This document shows positions 40,779 through 49,537 of a stretch of 51,774 nt of DNA, piece after piece. The notes below the pieces were generated by a model. That model ran no database searches. It was not told where the DNA came from and saw only the letters and a program-made list of their open reading frames with translations. The DNA comes from Euryarchaeota archaeon UBA171 (GTDB lineage: Archaea; Thermoplasmatota; Poseidoniia; Poseidoniales; Thalassarchaeaceae), in assembly GCA_002497295.1 (NCBI GenBank), contig DANO01000027.1:4438-56211 (forward strand), in the 5' to 3' direction. The translations under genes and the position numbers were made by a program. Numbering within the stretch: the stretch's first letter is position 1; each line of letters opens with the position of its first letter.

Positions 40779-41999
40779 ATGGAGTCCGGTGATGCCCTCT
40801 CAGATCCCGATTCCAAGACGCCCATTACAATGGTAGAAGTACTGGGCACAAGAATACACAAGACACTCTTCGAAAATACTCCTTCGTCCATCGAAGAGTG
40901 GGTTGAACACACTCAATTTTTTGAGGCTTGGGGAGACGTTCCGGTGGAACTGATTTCACTGGATAGCAGCAGAAAGAAGATCGTGATTGAAAGCAGAAGC
41001 GGATCGTATCGGGCCGAGATGTCTCGGTGGCCAGTTTCCGGTATGCGGGCTAGGATGAGATCGGAAAATAATCGCGTTGACTGGCCAGTGGGGGGACTAT
41101 CTATGGAGGGACTGGACATAATCCTCTTTTGGAAGCATGAACCCAATTCAGCTGATGCAGAGGAGGTTATGTTACAGCATATCGCGTCTCGAGACATGGA
41201 TTCAGCAACCCAACTCTTGGAAAGGTGCGGCAGAGCGCTGGCTTCTGCCCAAGAGGGCCTATCAGCCCAATGGACAGGCCCTTCTAATTCTCGTGCTTGG
41301 AATTCATCAATTACGAAGCTGGAAGAGGCTACTAAGAGTAGAACATTGTGGAGAGCCCCATTCAAACCGGGAATGCCTGCTATGCTTTCTCTAGGTAAGA
41401 TGTCTCTAGATCGCTTTTCGGAGTCACATGAAGGGGCCATGCGACTGCGCCCACCCATGTGTGGCCCATCAGATGCCGCATCAAAATCAAGGGGCATCGA
41501 ATGGCCAGCCTTGAGAGATTTAGCAGCTTTATTGTACAATATCGGCGAAATAACACATGGAAATATTGAGACTGAAGACTTCGCAAATCTCAGACTTGCT
41601 GCGATAAGGGGGTGGTCTGACCACCCAGGTCGCCGAAGAACTGGGGGTGTGGAGCCTCAAAGGGCCCTACAGATCATTGGAGGGGGTTTGTCGATATGGG
41701 AATATGAACAGGCCCTCACTTCAAAATTCGATACTTCCGAGAAATCATCCTCAGCATCACCAAGAACGGATTACATTTTGAGAAACGTCGCCTCTATCCA
41801 GAGAAAATTATTCACCATACGAATATTCTCTGCCGCTTCCCTCGTAGGGGCTTCATCTGCATTTTTGGGCATCATAGCATCTATTTTGGAGCCGACTCAG
41901 ATGTCTTTTACAGCAGCTACAGCAGGAGTCTCTGTTTACATCTTGATGAATGGGCTATACCGATATATGGCTCCCAATCCAGAGTCGATATTTACCTAA
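40779..41999 (+). CDS. Unrecognised membrane-anchored protein, possible degenerate kinase fold
   Basis: A protein of about 406 residues from the ATG at 40779 (a longer frame from 40689 overlaps the divergent HAD gene). Residues 1-300 are soluble. Two C-terminal hydrophobic segments (IFSAASLVGASSAFLGIIAS and MSFTAATAGVSVYILMNGLY) anchor it. The middle has the order seen in aminoglycoside-phosphotransferase-like kinases: LERCGRALASAQEGL, a loop LSLGKMSLDRFSES where HGD-x-x-x-x-N would be expected, then WPALRDLAALLYNIG. If that is right, the catalytic Asp and metal residues are gone, so it may be a pseudokinase. This reading is tentative. It overlaps the convergent phosphoglycerate mutase by eight bases. 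Confidence 0.55.
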   Translation: MESGDALSDPDSKTPITMVEVLGTRIHKTLFENTPSSIEEWVEHTQFFEAWGDVPVELISLDSSRKKIVIESRSGSYRAEMSRWPVSGMRARMRSENNRVDWPVGGLSMEGLDIILFWKHEPNSADAEEVMLQHIASRDMDSATQLLERCGRALASAQEGLSAQWTGPSNSRAWNSSITKLEEATKSRTLWRAPFKPGMPAMLSLGKMSLDRFSESHEGAMRLRPPMCGPSDAASKSRGIEWPALRDLAALLYNIGEITHGNIETEDFANLRLAAIRGWSDHPGRRRTGGVEPQRALQIIGGGLSIWEYEQALTSKFDTSEKSSSASPRTDYILRNVASIQRKLFTIRIFSAASLVGASSAFLGIIASILEPTQMSFTAATAGVSVYILMNGLYRYMAPNPESIFT

Positions 42000-42594
42000 T
42001 CTGTATCGCTTCCCATGCGCCTGATTCGTATCTGTAGGCCATGGGCACACCAGTTGGAATCTCTCTCTTCACTATCTCGTCAGGCCCAAGGCCTTCTATC
42101 TCCATCACAATAGAACGAAGTGAGTTTCCATGTGCAGCGACGAGAACAGTCTTGCCGGATTCAAGATTTGGAACAATCTGTTCGAACAGACAGGGCAATG
42201 TCCGCTCTGATGTCATTCGAAGGCTCTCACCACCTGGGGGTACACCTTCGAAACTCCTCCTCCACTTCTTGACCTGCTCCTCTCCAAACTCTTCCCGGCA
42301 TTCTTGCTTGTTTCTGCCTTGGAGATCGCCATAATTACGTTCGTTTAGTCGCGAGTCATGTATTACTTCCCCGCTCCATGAATGATTGATGTCCAGTATT
42401 ATCTCAGCCGTGCGTTGAGCCCTAACAAGTCCACTGGCATAAACAGCATCGAATTCGATCTCACTGAGTTTCTCTCCAGCACTATTCGCCTCACTCATCC
42501 CTTTCTCTGAAAGTTCGATATCCACCCACCCTGTGAATCTGTTCTGAGCATTCCAGAGGGATTGACCATGACGAATAAGGATCAACAATCCCAT
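41992..42594 (-). CDS. gpmA: 2,3-bisphosphoglycerate-dependent phosphoglycerate mutase
   Basis: Interconverts 3- and 2-phosphoglycerate through a phosphohistidine. It has 200 residues, shorter than bacterial GpmA (about 230-250) but with the active-site set: LIRHGQSLWNAQNRFTGW, the second-site Glu in NERNYGDLQG and VAAHGNSLRS. The GpmA-specific phrase FTGWVDIELSEKG separates it from general histidine phosphatases. With pgk it supports gluconeogenesis or glycolysis. It follows the MscS gene by nine bases, an apparent operon without a clear functional link. Confidence 0.9.
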   Translation of the reverse strand: MGLLILIRHGQSLWNAQNRFTGWVDIELSEKGMSEANSAGEKLSEIEFDAVYASGLVRAQRTAEIILDINHSWSGEVIHDSRLNERNYGDLQGRNKQECREEFGEEQVKKWRRSFEGVPPGGESLRMTSERTLPCLFEQIVPNLESGKTVLVAAHGNSLRSIVMEIEGLGPDEIVKREIPTGVPMAYRYESGAWEAIQIR

Positions 42595-42603
42595 TTTAAC
42601 ACC

Positions 42604-43698
42604 TCAAGAACGTCTTAGTCGTGGCTCGTGGAACTCAAGACCAAGAGCGGTTGAGAGCTTCTTAGCCTCTACAAGAGCATCCTCACTCATTGCTCTCTGC
42701 ACGTCAGAAGACTGCTGGGTGTAGAAATTCGCCTGAACCACGATACTCGACGATCCCATAGAGAGTATCTTCACCCATGATGACTGTTCGTTGACCGTCC
42801 GCTCATCGGCATTCAGCATCTCTGACATTCTCTCGCAGAAACTCTGCAAGGCCCCTGACTCACTAGACACCTCGAATTCAAACGGCATTACCACTCTCCT
42901 GAAACGACGTTGTGAGAAATTCTCTATCGGTGAATTCACAAGATTGGCATTCGGAACGGTGATGATCGTATCCAGGCCGGTCCTCAGTACTGTCATGCGC
43001 ATCCCTATGTCAACGACCTCGCCTTCTATTCCCCCCACTTTTACCCAATCTCCGAGATTGAAGGGCCTGTCTATTATGATCGATAGAGCACCGAACATGT
43101 TGGACACTGAGTCCTTAGCCGCTAGAGCCAGTGCCAGACCCGTGATTCCAAGACCTGCAATAATTCCATTCAGATCAAAACCAGCGACACCAGCCACGAC
43201 GAAGGCACTCAGGACAAATACGCCCATCCTGCCTAATGACTCGCCTATGCTCACCAGAGATTTCTGCGATGCAGTGCTGTCCTCGTCATCCGACAGTATT
43301 GCCCCGACGGAACCAACCAGCCCGTATGCGGCGAATAGGAACACGAGTATGTAGAGAGAAACAGTTGATGAGAGTGCCTTATTCACGATATCCTCGTCCC
43401 ATACGGGTGTAACTGTGCCATCCAGAATCTCAACAAACTCCACGAAGAAAACCAATGTCACAGCCAATCCAACCGCTCGAGACCCCCTAGTCCCCAGCAT
43501 ATCCCCTGATTTCATTTCCCGACCAAACATTCTCCCTAAGATTCTAGGAAGCACTGACTTTCTGAAAAAATGTCCGATCAAAAGTGACATAATTCCAATG
43601 ATTACTAAGCATGTCAGAGTCCCCGCTGAGAACCCCATGATGTCCGCCTCTAAGTTAAAGTCGGAGAATGGACCGTCGCCCGGAACTGCTTCACTCAT
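42604..43698 (-). CDS. MscS-family mechanosensitive channel
   Basis: Small-conductance channel that opens on membrane tension and protects against osmotic downshock. From the ATG at 43698 it has about 364 residues. There are four or five N-terminal helices, then the pore helix/gate GIIAGLGITGLALALAAKDS and the beta domain (FNLGDWVKVGGIEGEVVDIG). The site AGGGGA lies about six bases before this ATG. A frame to 43797 would leave only two bases between this start and the divergent carboxypeptidase start, with no room for promoters, so the shorter form is favoured. The C-terminal domain is compact. Confidence 0.9.
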   Translation of the reverse strand: MSEAVPGDGPFSDFNLEADIMGFSAGTLTCLVIIGIMSLLIGHFFRKSVLPRILGRMFGREMKSGDMLGTRGSRAVGLAVTLVFFVEFVEILDGTVTPVWDEDIVNKALSSTVSLYILVFLFAAYGLVGSVGAILSDDEDSTASQKSLVSIGESLGRMGVFVLSAFVVAGVAGFDLNGIIAGLGITGLALALAAKDSVSNMFGALSIIIDRPFNLGDWVKVGGIEGEVVDIGMRMTVLRTGLDTIITVPNANLVNSPIENFSQRRFRRVVMPFEFEVSSESGALQSFCERMSEMLNADERTVNEQSSWVKILSMGSSSIVVQANFYTQQSSDVQRAMSEDALVEAKKLSTALGLEFHEPRLRRS

Positions 43699-43799
43699 GG
43701 AGGGTCCCCTAATGGGATCCCTGATAAACGCCCCCCAGTACTCCGAGAGGAACCACACTTCTCCGAGGGATTGAAGCATATGTCCCTGCACGTACACCT

Positions 43800-45980
43800 A
43801 TGGAGGCGGTGAATGGGGGGGGCCGCACAAAGGTTGCAAGGGGTCTCAGAACTCGTGTAACCTGCTTGTTGCTGCCATTCATGCTTTCAGTTGTAGCGCC
43901 TGCAGCCATCGCTCCTGCAGCCATCGCACAGGAGACGCCCTCAGGAATCGAACCAACTGACATTTGGTCTGAGGAATACGCCAGTGGAATGTTTCCCTGG
44001 GGCGGTAACGCTCAAATTCAATTCCAAGAGTATCACGATTATGAGTCTACAAAGGCCAGAATGCAGTATCTAGCTGATACTAACCCTGACATCATATCAT
44101 TTCACGAGGGATTATTCGGAGGGTTGAACGATCGAGGCCAAGAAACCTCACTCGACGACTACAAGGGGTGGTTCTACAATAACCCAAGCCCATGGGTAAA
44201 AATCACAGCGGGAGTGGAAAACGGGGATTATAATCCATTCAACGGGGATGCTGGAAACTACCCCGATCGCCCGGATGTAATGCTGGTCGGCAACCACCAT
44301 GCAAGAGAGTGGATGTCTTACGAGGTCCCAATGCTGTTCTTGGAAACCGTTGCATACTACTACGGCCAAGCGGGATTAGATAATGACGGGGACGGGCTGA
44401 TCGATGAAGATTCGTGGAATGGGATTGATGACGATGGGGACTGTCTGAGCCTCAACGCCTCGTTTCAGGATTCGAACGGGGACGGCGTGTCATGCGGACC
44501 CGGCGACTTGGGCGTGGATGAAGACTTCTCCGAGCAATACATCACCGACCTCGTCGATACAAGAGAGATCTACCTCATACCAATATTGAACACTGACGGG
44601 CTAATCTACGACCAAACGGAGTGGCTCGCGAATAACTGCAACGGGGCGACAACCGCGAATGCTTACGAGGAATGCCCGAGGAGCGGTTGGAGGAAGAACC
44701 TCCGGGATAACACGGTGACTGGAGTCACGCCGATCCCGGATCTCGACGAAGCCGTTGACGAGGGCTGTGACGGGGTAGATCTGAATAGGAATTATCAGTT
44801 TGAATGGGGAGCGCCTTTAGGAGCCACAGGACCACTGATTCCAGGGGCCTGCTACGCGGGTGTGAATAATGACGTCTACAATGGCCCCGTCGATACCGTA
44901 GATCAAGATGGAGACTTGCGTCTAAATGAAGATCACGTCGATGGCAAGGATGATGATGCCGACGGACTGGTCGACGAGGACTGGCTCGGAGGTAACAGCG
45001 AACCAGAGACTAAATTCATCCAAGATATGACTGAGATGAACGACGATAATAATGATGGAGCATCCGATTTCAAGGCCACACTGACATGGCACTCATTCTC
45101 GGAACTCGTCCTGTATCCATGGGGGCACTGCACAGATTGCGAGTCCCCCGACCATGAATTTCTGGTATATCACGGGGATCAGATGGCTCAAATGACACTG
45201 TATGAAAATCTGCAATCCTCGGATCTCTATCCGACATCTGGAGACTTCTGCGATTGGCACTACGGCGTTCACAACTCATACTGCTACACGATGGAGATCG
45301 GAAACAACTTCCATGAAAATCCGGACGACATAAGCCAAATTGCAGTCCGTAACCTAGGCGTTCCATTCTACATGGTCGAAATCGCTGACGACCCACGTTT
45401 CAGGGCAGTTCATGGGCTAGAGAACATGAGTGCAAGACATTGGATACAAACTCCTTCCGAGGTGAGCATTCCTGAAAAGGGAGATATACAAATCGACCTT
45501 TGTCTTGATCCTTATTTCCCATTCTCCACTCAAGAAGATAGATCGTATCTCTCATGGCGATTTGTTGAGCCAAACCGTCTGCAGAATGATTACGGTCCAA
45601 CGGAATGGAGAGAGGTGCCCTGGGAGAAAGCACCCTTCGCAGCCTCAGGGGATGACTGCGAGTTGAAGGATGGCACAAATGGTACAGTCTTGACCAGTGC
45701 CGTTCCGATACCAGATACATCAGTGGGGAAACTACAGTATCGCGCACAACTTGGAACCACTAATGGCGCATTCCCATTCACATATCCAACTATCGAGGAC
45801 GGGGGGAACTACTACGAACTCACAATGCCCTATCGAGCTGGGTTTGGTTCAGCAGTTCTGGCTGTCCTCATGTTCATATTCATCGCTGGCGTCGTGTGGG
45901 GCGGCTTGGCATTTCTTCTGAGAACCATGTTCGATGATGATGCACCGGTTCTGTCCCTCCCTCCGGGGGGCCATGAATGA
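43800..45980 (+). CDS. Membrane-anchored M14 zinc carboxypeptidase
   Basis: Secreted zinc carboxypeptidase of 726 residues. A basic N-terminus and hydrophobic stretch (CLLLPFMLSVVAPAAIAPAA) form a signal peptide, cut probably near AIA-QE. M14 ligands are H and E in GNHHAREWMSYE and His in LTWHSFSELVLYP; VDLNRNYQFEWG has the substrate Arg region and YTMEIGNNFHENP a candidate general-base Glu. Asp-rich stretches (DNDGDGLIDED, DDDADGLVDED) look like calcium-binding loops. A beta domain precedes a C-terminal helix (VLAVLMFIFIAGVVWGGLAF) that ties it to the membrane with the enzyme outside. Its stop overlaps the symporter ATG (ATGA). A 15-base direct repeat (43899-43927) encodes PAAIA twice in the signal. 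Confidence 0.9.
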   Translation: MEAVNGGGRTKVARGLRTRVTCLLLPFMLSVVAPAAIAPAAIAQETPSGIEPTDIWSEEYASGMFPWGGNAQIQFQEYHDYESTKARMQYLADTNPDIISFHEGLFGGLNDRGQETSLDDYKGWFYNNPSPWVKITAGVENGDYNPFNGDAGNYPDRPDVMLVGNHHAREWMSYEVPMLFLETVAYYYGQAGLDNDGDGLIDEDSWNGIDDDGDCLSLNASFQDSNGDGVSCGPGDLGVDEDFSEQYITDLVDTREIYLIPILNTDGLIYDQTEWLANNCNGATTANAYEECPRSGWRKNLRDNTVTGVTPIPDLDEAVDEGCDGVDLNRNYQFEWGAPLGATGPLIPGACYAGVNNDVYNGPVDTVDQDGDLRLNEDHVDGKDDDADGLVDEDWLGGNSEPETKFIQDMTEMNDDNNDGASDFKATLTWHSFSELVLYPWGHCTDCESPDHEFLVYHGDQMAQMTLYENLQSSDLYPTSGDFCDWHYGVHNSYCYTMEIGNNFHENPDDISQIAVRNLGVPFYMVEIADDPRFRAVHGLENMSARHWIQTPSEVSIPEKGDIQIDLCLDPYFPFSTQEDRSYLSWRFVEPNRLQNDYGPTEWREVPWEKAPFAASGDDCELKDGTNGTVLTSAVPIPDTSVGKLQYRAQLGTTNGAFPFTYPTIEDGGNYYELTMPYRAGFGSAVLAVLMFIFIAGVVWGGLAFLLRTMFDDDAPVLSLPPGGHE

Positions 45981-47770
45981 GCAGCTCATCAGATCAGTTC
46001 AGCGGCCGATTAGGACTGATATTCGCCACGATAGGCGCTGCGATAGGGACAGGCAACATATGGCGATTCCCTCGAATGGTCGGCGCTAACGGCGGCGGCT
46101 CATTCCTAGTCCCGTGGGTAATCTTCCTCTTCCTGTGGTCCATCCCGCTGGTCATCGCCGAGTTCGCCCTCGGCAAGCGATCGAGGACCGGCACCGTGGG
46201 GACATTCAGAATTTTCAATGGCCCAAAATTTGCATGGATGGGGCTATGGACTGCATGGATATCCACAGCCATAGGATTCTACTACGCCGTAGTGACCGGT
46301 TGGTGTATCAATTATTTTCAGACCGCTGTTCGGGGCGGGTTAGGATCAGATGTGGACACAACTGAGGTTTGGAACACCTTCCTGCAAGATCCGTCCCAGG
46401 TGATTTTGTTCCAAACTCTTGCCGTGCTAATCACAATGGCAGCGATATGGAAAGGCGCAAAGGCCATCGAGAAGGTCAATGTGATTCTGATGGTCTCTTT
46501 GTTCATTCTTCTATTCTCAGCGTTGTTCCTTGCTTTCATCATGGATCTTAATGATGGCACGCTCGATGGATTCGTATACATGTTCAGCATACAGCCAGAG
46601 TATCTTTTGGAACCAGAGACCTGGATAAATGGGCTGTCGCAATCCGCATGGTCCTGCTCGGCAGGAATGGGGATGGCCATCACATACTCGGTGTACATGA
46701 GGAAGGACGAGGACACAACCCTGAATGCAGCCACCATGTGCCTCGCAAACAATAGCATCTCGATCATAGCCGGATTAACCGTCATGATGGCCGTCTTTTC
46801 CGTTGTCGACGACCCCTTGTCTGCAGTGAGTGGAGGCAGCAGCGCAATCACTTTCCTCGTGCTCCCAGAGGTTTTCGCACAGGCCCCCGGGGGACCCGCA
46901 CTCCAGCTCGCGATGGTTGCAATGTTCTTCCTCGCACTTTCATTCGCCGCGTTGACCTCGATGATATCGACTGTAGAGCTATGCGTTCGCAACTTCGTGG
47001 ATCACGGGGTGAATAGGGAGAAGGCCGTCGGCCTAACCAGCATCGCAATATTCCTCTTCGGGATCCCCAGTGCTGCCACCTGGATATTGGTGGACGAGTC
47101 CACAGGCGTTGCCTTCCCTCAGTTCCTTGAGGTACAAGACCACATCTGGGGATACGGGCTGATGTTCAGCGGCCTCTTCATTGCATACGCTATCTGGAAG
47201 TATGGATGGTCCAGATACAAGGTATGGCAAACGGAAAATGGGATCGAGGGCTTCTCTATGCGTGACTACCTAGATCACGGAGTCTCTTCATTCAGAGACG
47301 ACTTCATCAACACGGGCGACAACGATTGGTGGATAGGCAAATGGTGGGACTACATCATGTATCTCGGATTCCCGATAATGTTCGTGATACTCATGGGCAC
47401 GTTCTTCGTGGACATGCTAGTGACCGTCGAAGATCCCTGGAATCCGACAAATCCGAAAGGCATCACGATAATCCTCATCTTCTGGGGCATAACTGCGTTC
47501 TTGTTCATCAGCATGAACCGGCTCATGCTCGTCAACAGGGTCGTACCGACCGGGAAGTCTGGATTCCCCATGTGCCTCTTATCCGGCGAATACGTTCTCG
47601 AACCGAGGCCACTGTTCAGAAATGTCCCAGAGGGGGCAGACGTGCCGATCGATACGCTACCCGGCGGGGAAGACCCCTTCATCCTCAAGGTGGGCGATCC
47701 GATACCCGAGATTGAGAATCAGCCATTTGCCGTCTCTGGCGGCTCTGTGATGGACGCTGAAATCGTATGA
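45977..47770 (+). CDS. Sodium:neurotransmitter symporter (NSS) family transporter
   Basis: Sodium-coupled carrier of 597 residues with the LeuT fold, importing amino acids or related amines. The first helix has the unwound substrate/sodium site: IFATIGAAIGTGNIWRFP. Eleven to twelve helices follow, with a Ser/Ala-rich helix 8-like segment (ALSFAALTSMISTVELCVRNF). The C-terminus is a long soluble tail of about 80 residues (RPLFRNVPEGADVP...), longer than in LeuT. Four-base overlaps join it to the carboxypeptidase upstream and the GtrA-like gene downstream. This indicates one transcript and coupled synthesis. The amino acid carried is unknown. Confidence 0.92.
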   Translation: MSSSSDQFSGRLGLIFATIGAAIGTGNIWRFPRMVGANGGGSFLVPWVIFLFLWSIPLVIAEFALGKRSRTGTVGTFRIFNGPKFAWMGLWTAWISTAIGFYYAVVTGWCINYFQTAVRGGLGSDVDTTEVWNTFLQDPSQVILFQTLAVLITMAAIWKGAKAIEKVNVILMVSLFILLFSALFLAFIMDLNDGTLDGFVYMFSIQPEYLLEPETWINGLSQSAWSCSAGMGMAITYSVYMRKDEDTTLNAATMCLANNSISIIAGLTVMMAVFSVVDDPLSAVSGGSSAITFLVLPEVFAQAPGGPALQLAMVAMFFLALSFAALTSMISTVELCVRNFVDHGVNREKAVGLTSIAIFLFGIPSAATWILVDESTGVAFPQFLEVQDHIWGYGLMFSGLFIAYAIWKYGWSRYKVWQTENGIEGFSMRDYLDHGVSSFRDDFINTGDNDWWIGKWWDYIMYLGFPIMFVILMGTFFVDMLVTVEDPWNPTNPKGITIILIFWGITAFLFISMNRLMLVNRVVPTGKSGFPMCLLSGEYVLEPRPLFRNVPEGADVPIDTLPGGEDPFILKVGDPIPEIENQPFAVSGGSVMDAEIV

Positions 47771-48249
47771 AAGACCATCAACGAGAGAATTACAATTTAC
47801 GTACACTTGTGGTCGAGTACGCGTATTTTTGTGCCATTGGAACATTGAATGTTCTCATCTTCTTCGCCATGTACTACGTTGCCTACTCTCTGATCGAAAC
47901 ATCAAACGAATACCGTGCTGCGATTGCATGGTCACCATCATACCTCATTAGCTCAATAATCTCCCACTCTATGCACAGGTGGTTCACATTCCGTTCGACT
48001 TCGCCGTATGGCCGCAGCCTCGCCCTCACAATGGCTGTATACACGATTCTACTGATCATCTCCACATTTTCACAGGCTATTTTAGCAGACAGGATGGGTT
48101 TTGACCATCTTGCTGTCTGGGCCTTGAATACAGCCGCATTCGGCTTCCTCTCATTCGTTGCATTGAGATTCATCGCGTTCCCGATGTCCGATGGAACTAT
48201 TTCAGTCCGCGAACGCATGGAGATTGTCAAGTTGGGCCGTAGGTCTTGA
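47767..48249 (+). CDS. GtrA-like family membrane protein
   Basis: A 160-residue protein with four hydrophobic helices, of the GtrA/DPMS type. Family members move or support polyprenyl-linked sugars across the membrane. The pattern is FCAIGTLNVLIFFAMYYVAY, then AWSPSYLISSIISHSMHRWFTF, where the family usually has N-F-x-x-x-R-x-W-x-F, then two more helices. It overlaps the symporter stop by four bases. A link with peptide use is not obvious; the match is moderate. The hisS GTG starts one base after its stop. Confidence 0.75.
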   Translation: MKDHQRENYNLRTLVVEYAYFCAIGTLNVLIFFAMYYVAYSLIETSNEYRAAIAWSPSYLISSIISHSMHRWFTFRSTSPYGRSLALTMAVYTILLIISTFSQAILADRMGFDHLAVWALNTAAFGFLSFVALRFIAFPMSDGTISVRERMEIVKLGRRS

Positions 48250-48250
48250 A

Positions 48251-49531
48251 GTGCATTCGCAAACAGCGACCGACGTGTCTGGCGGCGTGCGGGGGACTCG
48301 CGACTTCTATCCGGAAGAGATGAGACTCAGAAATTGGCTATTCGAACACTTCCACGCCGCTGCCCGGTCTCATGGCTTCGAAGAATACGATTCACCAGTC
48401 CTCGAGAGCGAGGAACTCTACACAAGAAAGGCAGGCGAAGAGATCACAGCACAGCTGTATAACTTCGAAGATAAGGGCGGCAGACGCGTAGCCCTCAGGC
48501 CTGAGATGACGCCTTCCTTGGCGCGGATGGTCATGGCCAAATCAGGAACACTCCCCACTCCCATCAAGTGGTATTCCATCCCGCAGTGCTGGCGATATGA
48601 GAGAACCCAAAGGGGTCGTGGAAGGGAGCATTACCAGTGGAATGTGGACATATGGGGTATGCATGGTGTTGAGGCGGACGCCGAGTTGCTCTCGGTGCTA
48701 GTGCACTTCTTCCGAGCCGTTGGCCTCAAATCCGACGACCTCGTAATACGAGTAAGCAATAGGAAAGTCCTCGAGGAGGTCTTGGGGGCCCTTGGAATCG
48801 AGGGGGAGACCTTCTCCAAGACATGTATCGTTATCGACAAGATGGACAAACTCTCCTCTGAAGCCATAGAGCAGCAACTCGCAGATTTAGGTCACGATCA
48901 TGATTCGATAGCCAGGATAAGGAAAGTCCTCGGGATGAAAGATCTAGAAGATCTCAGTACTGAGTTGGATAGCGAAAGTCAGGCAGTAAAGGAACTTCAA
49001 GACCTATTCGCCCTGTGCGAATCTTACGGAATAACGAGCTGGCTGAGTTTTGATGCATCTGTTGTCAGGGGTCTCGCATACTACACGGGATCCGTGTTCG
49101 AGGCCCATGACAGGGATGGCGAACTCCGAGCAATATGCGGGGGAGGCAGGTATGACCGGCTGCTGTCAACATTGGGAGGCAAGGACCTACCAGCCACAGG
49201 TTTTGGATTCGGCGATATGGTAATCATGGAACTCCTCTCAGTCAAGGGCCTGATACCGAATCTGCCCAGTGGGAATGAGGACATAGTAATCCCTCTGGAC
49301 AAGGGTCTGAGGCCCGCAGCCATGACGGTCGCATCCAGGCTCAGAGCGTCTGGAAGATCCGTAGATCTGGTTCTGGATGACAAGAGGATGAAATGGGCAT
49401 TCAGGCATGCTGAGAGAACAGGTGCCCAGAGGCTCGTCATGGTCATGCCAGAAGAATGGCAGGCTGGAAAGGTCAGAATCAAGAATCTAGAAACCGGCGA
49501 AGAGTCCGATTTAGATGCAGAGTCTCTGTGA
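48251..49531 (+). CDS. hisS: Histidine-tRNA ligase
   Basis: Class II aminoacyl-tRNA synthetase charging tRNA-His, 426 residues. Motif 1 region: GVRGTRDFYPEEMRLRNWLF; motif 2: CWRYERTQRGRGREHYQWNV; the histidine-binding HisA/B segments are RGLAYYTGSVFEA and motif 3 TGFGFGDMVIMEL. The C-terminal anticodon-binding domain follows from about residue 330. A longer frame from 48191 would lie inside the GtrA-like gene and has no family match; the GTG at 48251, one base after that gene's stop, is preferred. It is the last gene of the carboxypeptidase - symporter - GtrA set, although it may have its own promoter. Confidence 0.95.
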   Translation: MHSQTATDVSGGVRGTRDFYPEEMRLRNWLFEHFHAAARSHGFEEYDSPVLESEELYTRKAGEEITAQLYNFEDKGGRRVALRPEMTPSLARMVMAKSGTLPTPIKWYSIPQCWRYERTQRGRGREHYQWNVDIWGMHGVEADAELLSVLVHFFRAVGLKSDDLVIRVSNRKVLEEVLGALGIEGETFSKTCIVIDKMDKLSSEAIEQQLADLGHDHDSIARIRKVLGMKDLEDLSTELDSESQAVKELQDLFALCESYGITSWLSFDASVVRGLAYYTGSVFEAHDRDGELRAICGGGRYDRLLSTLGGKDLPATGFGFGDMVIMELLSVKGLIPNLPSGNEDIVIPLDKGLRPAAMTVASRLRASGRSVDLVLDDKRMKWAFRHAERTGAQRLVMVMPEEWQAGKVRIKNLETGEESDLDAESL

Positions 49532-49537
49532 TCCGCA

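Noticed and set aside
43699..43797. N-terminal extension of MscS to a start two bases from the divergent carboxypeptidase
   Set aside because: It leaves no room for either promoter, and a good ribosome-binding site precedes ATG 43698.
48191..48250. N-terminal extension of HisRS
   Set aside because: The extra 20 residues overlap the GtrA-like gene and do not resemble HisRS; GTG 48251 follows its stop directly.
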